Positions 27,216 to 36,064 of a stretch of DNA of 64,000 nucleotides are shown here, in pieces. Source of the DNA: Ginsengibacter hankyongi (GTDB lineage Bacteria; Bacteroidota; Bacteroidia; Chitinophagales; Chitinophagaceae); NCBI RefSeq assembly GCF_008710285.1, contig NZ_VYQF01000001.1:1559501-1623500 (forward strand), given 5' to 3'. The notes under the pieces are model-generated. The model did not search any database, had not been told where the DNA came from, and was given only the letters and a program-made list of their open reading frames with translations. Both the position numbers and the translations under genes were made by a program. The first letter of the stretch is position 1, and every line of letters begins with the position of its first letter.

Positions 27216-28040
27216 TTATCCTAAAAGGCGCTTTTCAAGGTAAGATTTTAATTTTGATTTTTCCTGTTCGCAGATGGCAAGTTTGCTTTCCAGCTCCCCA
27301 AGATGAGCAAGGCGCATTTCAAGATTCATATCTTTTTTATTAAGCTCAAGCATCCTTCTTCTCAGTTCATCGGCATCACTTTGCAATTGAACATATTCTT
27401 TTTGCAGCATAGAATATTTTTCGCGGATGGTTATTTCAGAAAGTAATAGCTGCTCCAATTCTTTTTCACGTTCTGTTGAAGCTACCAGTTGTTTTTGCAA
27501 AAGTTCTATCTCGTTTTGAAGGGAATTGATTTCATATAATTTGTTTTCATATTCACTTTGAAGTTGAGTGCTACGAAAATTATTCTCCGAAAATTCCTGA
27601 AGTTTATTGTCTGCCTGTTCCAACATCTGTTTAGTAACATCAAGTTCGTTTTCAAGTTTTTCTTTTTGCTCATTTTCTTCATAATACATTTCTTTCCAGT
27701 CTTCTTCTTCCACCCTAGCTTTCTTCTGATAGATGGCTTCATCCGCGCTTTTTGGCGTATTTAAATCCTCCAAAATTTTTAAACGTTGTTGAAATTTTGA
27801 AAGTTGTATCTGATAAAATGTATTACTATCCTCTACCGATTGTACTTTGTTTTTTAATGTTTTAAGAGACTCCTTTTGAAGCGGTCCTGTTTCGGCGCCT
27901 GCAGGATTTTTGAAAAACCCCAAAAAATATCTTTTATCAACAGGCAAAAACTCATAAGAGCTAACGATCATACGGTAGGCAAATATGCTGCACACAATAA
28001 GAATAGTAAAGGATATTATCCACCATACCCACATAAGCAT
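27216..28040 (-). CDS. Membrane-anchored long coiled-coil protein
   Basis: A 274-residue protein. One N-terminal transmembrane helix (about residues 3-25) is followed by a charged, heptad-like coiled coil from about residue 60 to the end, rich in Glu, Lys, Gln and Leu (QNEIELLQKQLVASTERE and similar). No enzymatic motif is visible. Such proteins may act as structural or tethering factors in the envelope; the function is unknown. It lies downstream of pyrH on the same strand with a 133-base gap. Confidence 0.75.
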   Translation of the reverse strand: MLMWVWWIISFTILIVCSIFAYRMIVSSYEFLPVDKRYFLGFFKNPAGAETGPLQKESLKTLKNKVQSVEDSNTFYQIQLSKFQQRLKILEDLNTPKSADEAIYQKKARVEEEDWKEMYYEENEQKEKLENELDVTKQMLEQADNKLQEFSENNFRSTQLQSEYENKLYEINSLQNEIELLQKQLVASTEREKELEQLLLSEITIREKYSMLQKEYVQLQSDADELRRRMLELNKKDMNLEMRLAHLGELESKLAICEQEKSKLKSYLEKRLLG

Positions 28041-28173
28041 GCTTTTTAATCAGTAATAAAAACAATAATTATTCCGGGGATTACATCCTGAAGGACTTCA
28101 TAGGTATTGTTTGCTGAATTTCCAGGTTGGTCAAGTCAGCCGTTAAAAAAACGAAGTGTAAATTAAGTAAATA

Positions 28174-28887
28174 TTATCCAGAAACCAAAGTTCCAACTTT
28201 TTCACCCGTAACTACGCGATGTAAAGTTCCGGGGGTATTCATATCAAAAACAATAATAGGCAACTGATTTTCCATGCAAAGGGTAAAAGCTGTCATATCC
28301 ATCACCTTTAAATTCTTAGAAATGCATTCTGCAAAAGTTATGCTTTCAAATTTTTTTGCTAGGTTATCTTTTTCGGGATCTGCCGAATAAATACCATCGA
28401 CCCTTGTGCCTTTTAAGATAACATCCGCTTTTATTTCAATGGCTCTTAGCGAGCCAGCAGTATCCGTAGTGAAATAAGGATTTCCGGTACCAGCGCCAAA
28501 AATAACAACCCTGCCTTTTTCCAAATGCCTGATAGCCCGACGGCGAATGTATGGTTCTGCAATTTGTTCCATTTTAATGGCGCTCTGTAGCCGTGTATAA
28601 ACACCAATTCTTTCCAAGCCGCTTTGTAGGGCCATGCCATTAATAACGGTCGCCAGCATTCCCATATAATCTCCCTGGGCCCTTTCAATGCCGGTTTCAG
28701 CCTCGTTCATGCCTCGGTAAATATTTCCGCCACCAATTACAATAGCAACCTGTACGCCTAATTCGGTTATCAACTTTATATCCTGGGCGTATTGTGAAAT
28801 CACCCGCGAATCAAGACCGAAATTATTATCGCCCATTAAAGATTCGCCGGAAAGTTTGAGAAGGATTCGTTTAAACCTGGGAAGCAT
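28174..28887 (-). CDS. pyrH: UMP kinase
   Basis: A 237-residue amino-acid-kinase-fold enzyme with [13 protein letters not shown] (phosphate loop), [28 protein letters not shown] and the [17 protein letters not shown] region. It phosphorylates UMP to UDP in pyrimidine biosynthesis. It is placed after the ribosomal protein genes rpsB and tsf, the order found in many bacteria. A terminator between tsf and pyrH and a TATCTTCG box at 28918-28925 suggest partly independent expression. Confidence 0.96.
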   Translation of the reverse strand: MLPRFKRILLKLSGESLMGDNNFGLDSRVISQYAQDIKLITELGVQVAIVIGGGNIYRGMNEAETGIERAQGDYMGMLATVINGMALQSGLERIGVYTRLQSAIKMEQIAEPYIRRRAIRHLEKGRVVIFGAGTGNPYFTTDTAGSLRAIEIKADVILKGTRVDGIYSADPEKDNLAKKFESITFAECISKNLKVMDMTAFTLCMENQLPIIVFDMNTPGTLHRVVTGEKVGTLVSG

Positions 28888-28978
28888 GTGCGGAAATGAA
28901 ATTTTTGTTTAGCGGGGCGAAGATAATGGATTTATTATAGGAAAGAACTTCATTTTCATTTTGCACAATCAATTCCAT

Positions 28979-29010
28979 AAAAAAAGAGCTGCGAAGCACA
29001 ACTCTTTTTT
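28979..29010 (-). terminator. Hairpin terminator between tsf and pyrH
   Basis: An imperfect stem (28986-29004, GAGTTGTGC/GCAGCTC on the minus strand with G-T wobbles) is flanked by A-runs and T-runs on both sides, so it could work in both directions. It lies 35 bases downstream of the tsf stop and probably ends or attenuates the ribosomal transcript before pyrH. Confidence 0.7.
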
Positions 29011-29039
29011 ATGGAATGAAACTCTTTTGATAAATGCGA

Positions 29040-29870
29040 TTAAGAACCTAAAGCCACTCTTTTAAATTCTGTCACTTTTAAATCTGCGTCTACGCTTTTC
29101 AGGTAGTCCGCAACAGATTTGTTATTATCCTTTACAAAAGCCTGCGCAAGTAAAGTACTTTCTTTAAAAAATTTATTGATCTTACCCATCGCAATTTTTT
29201 CAGCCATTTCGGCCGGTTTTCCTTCAGCTTTTACCTGTTCAATTGCTATATCTTTTTCCCTGGCTATTGTTTCAGCAGGCACTGAAGCCTGGTCAATGGC
29301 AATAGGGTTCATAGCTGCAATTTGCATGGCAACATCTTTACCTGCTTCCTCAGCTTCTTTGCTTAGGCCAACCAAAACTCCCATCCTGTAAGAGCCATGA
29401 ATATATGCGGCCACATAAGGCGCTTCAACTCTTTCAAACCTTGAAACACTTATTTTTTCACCAATCTTTGCAACTTGTCCATCTATTTTATCTGCAATTG
29501 ATTCGTTACCGATTTTGACTTTGTTAAGCTCTTCAACGCTTTTTACATCGTTTGCAACTGCCGCATCCATTATAGATTGTGCAAATTGAATATAATCAGC
29601 ATTTTTACTTACAAAATCTGTTTCGCAGCTTACGTTAATAATAAATCCTGTCTTATTGTCTTTTGAAGTTTGTGCAATAACAACACCTTCCTTAGCTTCC
29701 CTGTCTCCACGAAGCGCGGCTACTTTTTGACCTTTTTTTCTTAGATAATCTATTGCAGCTTCAAAATCGCCATCAGATTCTGTTAATGCTTTTCGGCAAT
29801 CCATCATTCCGGCACCGGTTTGCTGTCTTAATTTATTTATGTCTGCTGCTGTTATCGTTGTTGTACTCAT
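29040..29870 (-). CDS. tsf: Translation elongation factor Ts
   Basis: A 276-residue protein. It starts with the UBA-like domain (ADINKLRQQTGAGMMDCRKAL) and continues with the signature GFIINVSCETDFVSKN near residue 72. The core has VAMQIAAMNPIAI and the coiled-coil region ends in VADYLKS. It is the nucleotide exchange factor for EF-Tu. It is in the order rplM-rpsI-rpsB-tsf. Confidence 0.96.
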   Translation of the reverse strand: MSTTTITAADINKLRQQTGAGMMDCRKALTESDGDFEAAIDYLRKKGQKVAALRGDREAKEGVVIAQTSKDNKTGFIINVSCETDFVSKNADYIQFAQSIMDAAVANDVKSVEELNKVKIGNESIADKIDGQVAKIGEKISVSRFERVEAPYVAAYIHGSYRMGVLVGLSKEAEEAGKDVAMQIAAMNPIAIDQASVPAETIAREKDIAIEQVKAEGKPAEMAEKIAMGKINKFFKESTLLAQAFVKDNNKSVADYLKSVDADLKVTEFKRVALGS

Positions 29871-29979
29871 TTAATTAAATATTTTTTTGAACTATGTATT
29901 CAATAGTATAATAATAAAATTTAATCATCCCAAGGTTGATCAAATGATATTGGAAAAACAAAAATGTTTTTGAAATTAA

Positions 29980-30885
29980 TTACCTGCGCCCACCGGGTCC
30001 ACCAGGCCTGTTACCGCCAGGGCCAGCACTTGCTACACGGCGTTTTTGAGGGCCAGCTGGCCCACGACCTTTGCCACCGGCGGGTCCACCACCTCTGCGA
30101 CGTTCTTTTTCCTCGTCAGTACCCAAATCAAATTTTATAGCATCTCTGTTTGTATCATCAGCATTCTCATCTGTTTCCTCGGTTTTCTCAGCTTGTCTTT
30201 CTGCAAGCCCTTCTGCTATTGCTGCAATAATATAATTCGTAACTATAGCAATTGATTTTGTAGCATCGTCATTTGCCGGAATGGCAAATTCCACTTTATT
30301 TGGATCACAATTGGTATCAACCATGCCAAACGTAGTAATGTTAAGTCTTTTTGCTTCTGAAAGTGCAATATGCTCATGACCTATATCCACAAGAAATAAA
30401 GCTGCGGGAACACGGCTGATCTGCGCAATACCACCCAATACTTTTTCCATTTTTTCTTTATCGCGGGTAAGCGTAAGGCGCTCTTTCTTTGTAATGCTGT
30501 CGAGTGTGCCATCATTTAGCATCTTTTCAATGCTTTGCATTTTCTTTACGCTTTTACGAACGGTATTAAAGTTTGTAAGCATGCCACCGAGCCAACGCTC
30601 CGTTACAAAAGGCATATTAACTCTTTTAGCTGCTTCAGTAACAATTTCCTTAGCTTGTTTTTTGGTAGCAACAAACATTATTTTTTTACCGCTTTTGGCA
30701 ATTGACTTTAATGCGGCAGCAGCTTCCTGCATACCTTCTACAGTTTTATTGAGATCTATAATATGAATACCTTTTTTCTCAGCAAAAATGTAAGGTAACA
30801 TTTTAGGATTCCACTTCTTTTTTAAATGACCAAAGTGAACTCCTGCTTCTAAAAGCTGCTGTTGTAAAGAAGTATTATTTTCCAT
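29980..30885 (-). CDS. rpsB: 30S ribosomal protein S2 with Gly/Arg-rich tail
   Basis: A 301-residue protein. The S2 core covers residues 1 to about 225 (LLEAGVHFGHLKKKWNPKM, TERWLGGMLTNFNTV, LFLVDIGHEHIALSEA, PANDDATKSI). The core is followed by an acidic linker (TEETDENADD) and a ~40-residue tail made almost only of Gly, Arg, Pro and Ala (RRRGGGPAGGKGRGPAG type). The tail is not part of the usual S2 fold. The DNA coding for it is much more GC-rich than its surroundings. Confidence 0.96.
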   Translation of the reverse strand: MENNTSLQQQLLEAGVHFGHLKKKWNPKMLPYIFAEKKGIHIIDLNKTVEGMQEAAAALKSIAKSGKKIMFVATKKQAKEIVTEAAKRVNMPFVTERWLGGMLTNFNTVRKSVKKMQSIEKMLNDGTLDSITKKERLTLTRDKEKMEKVLGGIAQISRVPAALFLVDIGHEHIALSEAKRLNITTFGMVDTNCDPNKVEFAIPANDDATKSIAIVTNYIIAAIAEGLAERQAEKTEETDENADDTNRDAIKFDLGTDEEKERRRGGGPAGGKGRGPAGPQKRRVASAGPGGNRPGGPGGRR

Positions 30886-30963
30886 TTATTTATTATTAAG
30901 TTGTTTATTAAATAGTAACAATTGTGCAAGAAACATTTGTATTCAGAAATAAGACCAGTTTCC

Positions 30964-31353
30964 TTATCTTTTGCTGAACTGGAAGCTTTTTCTTGCTTTT
31001 TTCTTACCTGGTTTTTTACGCTCAACAGACCGTGGATCCCTGGTGAGTAAACCTGCTTCTTTTAAAGCGGGCCTATACTCCGGGTTTACCTGTAATAAGG
31101 CACGCGCAATACCTAGTTTTACCGCTTCAGCTTGTCCCTTTACACCGCCGCCGGTTGCATTTACGACAACGTCAAATTTATCGGCTGCTTCAATACTTTT
31201 GAATGGAGCTTCTACCTGGTTCTGCAAATAAACAAGAGGAAAATAAGTTTTATAATCCTTGCCGTTAATGCTGATGTTTCCATCACCTTTAGAAAGAAAC
31301 ACCCGTGTTACTGCTTCTTTTCTACGACCTACTGCATTTTTTTGTTTTTCCAT
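30964..31353 (-). CDS. rpsI: 30S ribosomal protein S9
   Basis: A 129-residue protein of normal length, with AVGRRKEAVTRVFLSKGDG at the start, GGGVKGQAEAVKLGIARALL in the middle and the terminal RDPRSVERKKPGKKKARKSFQFSKR. The last Lys-Arg reaches the P-site tRNA. It lies 9 bases after rplM, forming the usual L13-S9 pair. Confidence 0.97.
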   Translation of the reverse strand: MEKQKNAVGRRKEAVTRVFLSKGDGNISINGKDYKTYFPLVYLQNQVEAPFKSIEAADKFDVVVNATGGGVKGQAEAVKLGIARALLQVNPEYRPALKEAGLLTRDPRSVERKKPGKKKARKSFQFSKR

Positions 31354-31362
31354 TATATTAAA

Positions 31363-31806
31363 TTAGAAAGTTAAAGGTTTAGGGTTTTGCGCAGTATGTG
31401 GATGATCTGAACCAACATACACAAATAATTTTTTGTACATTTTGCGTCCAAGACGATTTTTAGGCAACATTCCCTTTACAGCTCTTTCAATTATAGCATC
31501 CGGTCTGCGCTTTAAAAGATCTCCAGCGCTTTCCTCTTTCTTACCACCGGGATACCCGCTGTAATTAATGTACATTTTATCTTCCAGCTTGTTGCCGGTA
31601 AATTTTACTTTGTTGCAATTGGTAACAATAATAAAGTCCCCACAATCAACATGAGGTGTGTAATACGGTTTGTTCTTACCACGGAGAACGGACGCTATTT
31701 TAGCGCACATGCGACCAACGGTTTGATTAGTGCCGTCAACAATGTACCAGTTTCGTTGTACGGTAGCCTCGTTCGCATGTTTAGTGGTGAAATGTAATTT
31801 GCTCAT
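31363..31806 (-). CDS. rplM: 50S ribosomal protein L13
   Basis: A 147-residue protein. Motifs include WYIVDGTNQTVGRMCAKIASVLRGK, DCGDFIIVTNCNKVKFTG and AVKGMLPKNRLGRKMYKKL. It is the first gene of a minus-strand ribosomal operon running rplM-rpsI-rpsB-tsf. A short leader with a hairpin precedes it and may be an autoregulatory site. Confidence 0.97.
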   Translation of the reverse strand: MSKLHFTTKHANEATVQRNWYIVDGTNQTVGRMCAKIASVLRGKNKPYYTPHVDCGDFIIVTNCNKVKFTGNKLEDKMYINYSGYPGGKKEESAGDLLKRRPDAIIERAVKGMLPKNRLGRKMYKKLFVYVGSDHPHTAQNPKPLTF

Positions 31807-31823
31807 TTTTAATTTTTATTTAT

Positions 31824-31841
31824 TTGCCGCTATCCCGGCAA
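31824..31841 (-). promoter_or_regulatory. Hairpin in the rplM leader (possible r-protein leader element)
   Basis: TTGCCG and CGGCAA form a perfect 6-bp stem around a 6-base loop, 17 bases upstream of the rplM start codon and a few bases downstream of the predicted transcript start. No terminator T-run follows. Its position fits a ribosomal-protein autoregulatory leader; the identity is inference. Confidence 0.45.
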
Positions 31842-31856
31842 TTTTTTAAAGGAGTG

Positions 31857-31864
31857 CAAAGGTA
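31857..31864 (-). promoter_or_regulatory. -7 box (TACCTTTG) of the rplM-rpsI-rpsB-tsf operon
   Basis: On the minus strand TACCTTTG matches TAnnTTTG exactly. It predicts a leader of about 45 bases that contains the hairpin at 31824-31841. A well-spaced -33 element is not obvious. Confidence 0.55.
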
Positions 31865-32065
31865 GGGTGAAACAGCTTAATTAAAATCTTATTTGGCAAC
31901 ATTTTTTTATCATACCCTTCTAACTAATTGATTATCTATAAAAAATTTGCTTGAAAAATTTGTCGGGCTATATTTTTAGATATTGAAAAGCAGAATGATA
32001 ATTATTTCAGAAGGAATTTTACTTAAAAAGTCATTAACCTATATATTTGCATAAATTTTTACCTG

Positions 32066-32218
32066 ATGAATGAATCTCAATCCACCGCTCCTTACTGGCT
32101 TTACTTTTTTCTTTCAGTAATAGGAATAATATTGATGCTTGTTTTTGTAAGGGAATATTTTTGGATGGCGCTTCCTTTTGTAGTTACCACTTTTTCAAAA
32201 GCACTTAGAATTATTTAA
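32066..32218 (+). CDS. Small (50-residue) single-pass membrane protein
   Basis: An ORF of 50 codons beginning MNESQSTAPYWLYFFLSVIG, with one strong hydrophobic helix (residues about 10-28) and a second apolar stretch (about 33-42, FWMALPFVVTTF). It lies alone on the plus strand between rplM and the converging TlpA-like gene. I do not recognise the family. The composition (clean hydrophobic helix, ATG start, no competing gene) makes it a likely real small protein. Confidence 0.55.
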   Translation: MNESQSTAPYWLYFFLSVIGIILMLVFVREYFWMALPFVVTTFSKALRII

Positions 32219-32232
32219 GAATTTCTTTCTTC

Positions 32233-32247
32233 ATTTCCTTCGGAAAT
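32233..32247. terminator. Short hairpin between converging genes
   Basis: ATTTCC-TTC-GGAAAT is a perfect 6-bp stem immediately after the stop of the TlpA-like gene (minus strand) and 14 bases after the stop of the small membrane protein. There is only a weak T-rich stretch, so its role as a terminator is uncertain. Confidence 0.3.
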
Positions 32248-33387
32248 TTATTTCAAGACTTCATTGAGCTTATTGATTAGATCAGGGCCACGTAATGATG
32301 TTGCTATAACTTTACCTTTTGGATCAATTAATACATTGTAAGGGATGCCTTCTACGCCATACAGTGCTGCTGCTTCACTATTCCAGAATTTCAGATCGCT
32401 AATTTGTTTCCAAACCAGTCCATCGTCTTTAATTGCTTTCAGCCATTCTTTTTTATCCTTATCAAGCGACACACCGAGGATAGTAAAATTTTTATCTTTG
32501 AACTGCTTATAAGTGGCAACCACGTTAGGATTTTCCTCCCTGCATGGGCCACACCAACTTGCCCAGAAATCAACCAACACATATTTACCGCGTAATGAAC
32601 TTAAGGTGAAGGGCTTTCCGTCAACATCAGGTAAGGTAAAATCCGGCGCAGTTTGCCCTTCTGCAATTTGAGTTGACTGCGATTGACTTTGGGGCTGATT
32701 TTGCGAAGCAGTATATTCCTGAAATTGTTTTGCAATTTCAGCGACTGCAGTTTGATTGGGGTATTTTTTTTGCAACCCTGTGATAAGCGTTTTTACACTA
32801 TCCATTCCAATTTCCTGGGAATAACCCAATGCAAACATTGCAACGATCGGGCTTTTGGTAGTATCAATATATTGGTACAGAAAATTTTTATACCATGTGT
32901 AAGTTGTATTAAAATAGTTCTGCGCCTGCATTGTGAGGCTATCATTATGTTGTTGCTCGATTTCTTTTAAGTTGCGGTCTTCTCCTATTAAAACGGTATG
33001 TGCAGAATCTAAAAGAATGAGAAATTTTGTAAGAGAAATGTTAGCAGGCGTATTGAATCTTGCAGATTGTAAGGTCGAGTCTTTTACATCAGCATTAAAA
33101 TCGATTTCTGGTTTATCATTAATAAAAATATAGCCCGCGGTCTTTTCAAATCTAAGCCTGTAAAGGCCCTCTTCAGGTGCTGTTGCTTTTACTTTGAAAA
33201 TTCCTTTGCTCATTTCAACAGTATCTAAAACCTGCGGCGGCTGCTGATTGAAAGAAATTTGTTCCAGGTAAACTTTTTGGTCAGGAGCGCCTTTTAACTC
33301 GCCATTTACTGTAAACGTCCCTTTCTTTTGGGTACTGCTACACGATAATAAAAGGAACGAGCTTATGAGAATTATTATACTTTTCAT
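32248..33387 (-). CDS. TlpA-like thiol-disulfide lipoprotein with DUF4369 domain
   Basis: A 379-residue protein. The signal peptide ends in a lipobox (LLLSC, Cys16), predicting a lipoprotein. An N-terminal DUF4369 domain (about residues 25-115) is common in Bacteroidota thiol proteins. A helical linker and a Gln/Ser-rich stretch follow (NQPQSQSQSTQ). The C-terminal thioredoxin-like domain begins with APDFTLPDVDGKPF and carries WASWCGPC (redox CxxC). It is likely a periplasmic reductase or oxidative-folding helper. Confidence 0.93.
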   Translation of the reverse strand: MKSIIILISSFLLLSCSSTQKKGTFTVNGELKGAPDQKVYLEQISFNQQPPQVLDTVEMSKGIFKVKATAPEEGLYRLRFEKTAGYIFINDKPEIDFNADVKDSTLQSARFNTPANISLTKFLILLDSAHTVLIGEDRNLKEIEQQHNDSLTMQAQNYFNTTYTWYKNFLYQYIDTTKSPIVAMFALGYSQEIGMDSVKTLITGLQKKYPNQTAVAEIAKQFQEYTASQNQPQSQSQSTQIAEGQTAPDFTLPDVDGKPFTLSSLRGKYVLVDFWASWCGPCREENPNVVATYKQFKDKNFTILGVSLDKDKKEWLKAIKDDGLVWKQISDLKFWNSEAAALYGVEGIPYNVLIDPKGKVIATSLRGPDLINKLNEVLK

Positions 33388-33398
33388 AGAGATTGAAA

Positions 33399-34847
33399 TT
33401 ATTGATTTAGTTTTTGATTTAAAATTTGATTTACGGCTTTCATATCGGCTTTGCCTTTGCTTAATTTTTTTATTTCACCTGAAAATAAGCCTATTAAATT
33501 TTTTTTGCCTTTTTTATACTCCAAAACTTTATCCGGCATTTTGGATAAAACTTCATCTACCCAGGTGTTGAGTGAGTCATCATTTTTTTCCTGCAATACA
33601 TTTAGCTCTTCTGCAATTTCAATGGGTTCTTTTGCTGGATACTGCAATAAAACGGGAAAAATCTTTGATGCAGCAATACCAAAGCTCACACTTTCTTTTT
33701 CAACTATTTCTATAAGCTTTGCAAATTTTTTGGGTTTAACCGGGAGATCTTCAATTGATGTATCGCTTTCGTTTAAATAAGACTTAACAGGGCCTAAAAC
33801 CCAATTGGCAGCCGCCTTGTAATTTGTTGTGTGGCTAATTATATTTTGAAAAAATGTGGCGGTTTCCCTATCGTCGCTCAGTACTTTTGCATCTGCTAAC
33901 GGTAAAGAATATTCGCTGATAAACTTCTTTTCCAGCGCTGCCGGCAAATCGGGCAAAGACTCTCTTATTGTTGTAATTTTTTCATCAGTAATAAGAAATG
34001 GTGTAAGATCAGGTTCGGGAAAATAACGATAGTCATTAGCCTCTTCTTTAGATCTTAATGAAAATGTAGTTCCGTTTGAAGCGTCAAAACTCCTCGTTTG
34101 CTGCATAACCTCCTGCCCGGTTTCTATTAAATCTATGAGCCTGTTTATTTCATAATCAATGGCTCTCTTTACATTTCTGATAGAGTTAAGATTTTTAACT
34201 TCTACTTTGGTGCCTAATTTTTTTTCACCTTTTAATCTAACAGAAACATTCGCATCACAACGCATACTTCCTTCTTCCATGTTGCCATCGCATATTTGAA
34301 GGTAGCGCACAATCTTTCTTATCTCTGTTACATACGCAAATGCCTCTTCAGCAGTATGCATATCAGGCTCAGAAACTATTTCAAGTAATGGAACACCGGC
34401 CCGGTTCAGATCAATACAGGTATATTTTTCATCTATATCATGAATGCTTTTTCCTGCATCTTCTTCGAGGTGAATTCTGTTTAATAATATATTTCTTTGA
34501 ACACCTTCCACATTAATTGTAACATATCCATTTTTGCAAATAGGAGTTGTATGTTGCGAAACCTGGTAGCCTTTTGGAAGATCGGGATAGAAATAATTCT
34601 TTCTTGCAAAATAATTGTTGCGGACTATTTCGCAGTTAAAAGCAAGTCCCAGTTTAATTGCATAATCAATAGCTTTTTTATTCATCACCGGTAAAGTGCC
34701 AGGATGTGCCAGTGAAACGGGGCTTATATTGGTATTGGGGGTACTTCCAAACCTGGTACTATCACCACAAAACAATTTGCTTTTTGTAAGCAACTGCGTA
34801 TGTACCTCCAGCCCAATCACTGCTTCATATTTTTCAAAAGACGACAT
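33399..34847 (-). CDS. gatB: Asp-tRNA(Asn)/Glu-tRNA(Gln) amidotransferase subunit B
   Basis: A 482-residue protein from ATG 34847. Longer in-frame starts exist up to 34937, but the conserved GatB N-terminus (YEAVIGLEVHTQLLT) begins right after this ATG. Motifs include FCGDSTRFGSTPNT, PVMNKKAIDYAIKLG, GVPLLEIVSEPD and GSMRCDANVSVR. The C-terminal YqeY-like domain covers the last ~150 residues. It converts misacylated Glu-tRNA(Gln) or Asp-tRNA(Asn) with GatA and GatC, which are not in this window. Confidence 0.95.
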   Translation of the reverse strand: MSSFEKYEAVIGLEVHTQLLTKSKLFCGDSTRFGSTPNTNISPVSLAHPGTLPVMNKKAIDYAIKLGLAFNCEIVRNNYFARKNYFYPDLPKGYQVSQHTTPICKNGYVTINVEGVQRNILLNRIHLEEDAGKSIHDIDEKYTCIDLNRAGVPLLEIVSEPDMHTAEEAFAYVTEIRKIVRYLQICDGNMEEGSMRCDANVSVRLKGEKKLGTKVEVKNLNSIRNVKRAIDYEINRLIDLIETGQEVMQQTRSFDASNGTTFSLRSKEEANDYRYFPEPDLTPFLITDEKITTIRESLPDLPAALEKKFISEYSLPLADAKVLSDDRETATFFQNIISHTTNYKAAANWVLGPVKSYLNESDTSIEDLPVKPKKFAKLIEIVEKESVSFGIAASKIFPVLLQYPAKEPIEIAEELNVLQEKNDDSLNTWVDEVLSKMPDKVLEYKKGKKNLIGLFSGEIKKLSKGKADMKAVNQILNQKLNQ

Positions 34848-34899
34848 GGCTGCGAAGGTATGAAAAGACATTTCCATTTTTGCAGAAGAAAATATAAAC

Positions 34900-34925
34900 A
34901 AAACAAAAAGCTGCCCGAAGGCAGC
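34900..34925 (-). terminator. Terminator with UUCG tetraloop after the PDZ gene
   Basis: On the minus strand GCTGCC-TTCG-GGCAGC is a 6-bp GC-rich stem with a stable TTCG tetraloop, followed by TTTTTGTTTTG. It ends the transcript of the PDZ protein gene 60 bases after its stop and separates it from gatB. Confidence 0.88.
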
Positions 34926-34984
34926 CCGTTTTATCAAAACTAAAACCCGTGAGAATATTTAAGTTATTGGATTATTTAATTGTT

Positions 34985-35974
34985 TTACAAATTAGCGCTA
35001 TTAAGCTTCTTCGGAATTTTAACTTCAAAGTTCATCTCAGAATTATTGCGCATAGCCTTAATAGTTAAATTTTGATTTTCTTCCGAATCATTCACTTTGT
35101 CCATTATTTCATCAACGCTGTTTACTTTTTCACCATTGAATGATGTAATAATATCATCCTTTTTAAGGCCTGCTTTATCTGCGGGGGAACCTTCTTCAAC
35201 GTTTAGAATTTTTACACCGCTATTATTTTCTGTGTCTTCAATTTTCAAACCCAGCTTAGGCTTGTTATCATATCTGAATTTAAAAAAGTTATTGTTGTTC
35301 ATCCCCGGCATGGGCGGCATTTTGAAATTAAAATCGTTGTTCCCCATGCCTGGCCCAAAGTTTTTATAAATAGAAATTTTTTTATTTCCTTTTGTTTCTC
35401 CCAATTTTACTTTTACATCTTTCTTTCTCTTATCTCTTGTATAATAAACCTTCACTTCATCGCCTGCTTTATGAGATTTTACAGCATCCATTAAGTCTTC
35501 AGGAGAGCTGGTTTCTTTGTCTCCCAGTTTGGTAATAATATCTCCTTTGAGTAAACCCGATTTTTCCGCAGCACTTCCCTTAACTACTTCATTTATTTTT
35601 ACACCTTCATCTGATTTTTCGGTTAGCACTCCTAAAAAAGTATGTGGAGATGAACTCTCATCGTCATTTTGAAACAAATCAAAATTCATTGACTTATTAT
35701 CAGGGGTATATAAAAAGTTTTCTGATCTGCGATTCCTTAAATCTCTTTTCATGATAGTTACATCACTATCATGATACTCAGATAAGGGTTTCCCGTTTAC
35801 GGTAATACTATCGCCATCTACCTGGATGGTCATTTTGTTATCCTTATCGCCATTTTTGCGGATAATGATTTCTTCAGTTTTTTTCTCTTTAGGAGACGGA
35901 TTTTGGGCCCACAATTGGGTTGTGAAGACACTTCCAACTATTAAGGCAGTCATCAAAAAAATATTCTTTTTCAT
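34985..35974 (-). CDS. Periplasmic protein with two PDZ domains
   Basis: A 329-residue protein with a signal peptide (cleavage after QLWAQ, residue ~24). A charged N-terminal region follows. Two PDZ domains come next, the first at about 110-190 (FLGVLTEKSDEGVKI, GLLKGDIITKLGD) and the second at about 240-315 (PKLGLKIEDTENNSGVKIL, GLKKDDIITSFNGE). There is no protease domain, so it is not a DegP-type enzyme. It may be a regulator or adaptor of an envelope protease. Confidence 0.88.
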   Translation of the reverse strand: MKKNIFLMTALIVGSVFTTQLWAQNPSPKEKKTEEIIIRKNGDKDNKMTIQVDGDSITVNGKPLSEYHDSDVTIMKRDLRNRRSENFLYTPDNKSMNFDLFQNDDESSSPHTFLGVLTEKSDEGVKINEVVKGSAAEKSGLLKGDIITKLGDKETSSPEDLMDAVKSHKAGDEVKVYYTRDKRKKDVKVKLGETKGNKKISIYKNFGPGMGNNDFNFKMPPMPGMNNNNFFKFRYDNKPKLGLKIEDTENNSGVKILNVEEGSPADKAGLKKDDIITSFNGEKVNSVDEIMDKVNDSEENQNLTIKAMRNNSEMNFEVKIPKKLNSANL

Positions 35975-36009
35975 TGTAAAAGTTTTTAAATACGAAATGT
36001 TTAGTAGAA

Positions 36010-36017
36010 CAAAAGTA
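36010..36017 (-). promoter_or_regulatory. -7 box (TACTTTTG) of the PDZ gene
   Basis: On the minus strand TACTTTTG fits TAnnTTTG, with a TTTCG 18 bases upstream (36036-36040) as a possible -33 element. It would give a leader of about 30 bases. Confidence 0.5.
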
Positions 36018-36064
36018 AAGACTTTTACGGAACTACGAAACCTTTCGCAAATAATTACTTTTGT

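Noticed and set aside
34848-34937. Thirty-codon N-terminal extension of gatB
   Set aside because: The conserved GatB N-terminus begins at the ATG at 34847. The extension includes part of the terminator of the upstream gene.
36056-36063. TACTTTTG box on the plus strand
   Set aside because: It fits the -7 consensus, but both flanking genes are on the minus strand, so it would only produce antisense RNA over the GNAT gene. AT-rich chance is the simpler explanation.
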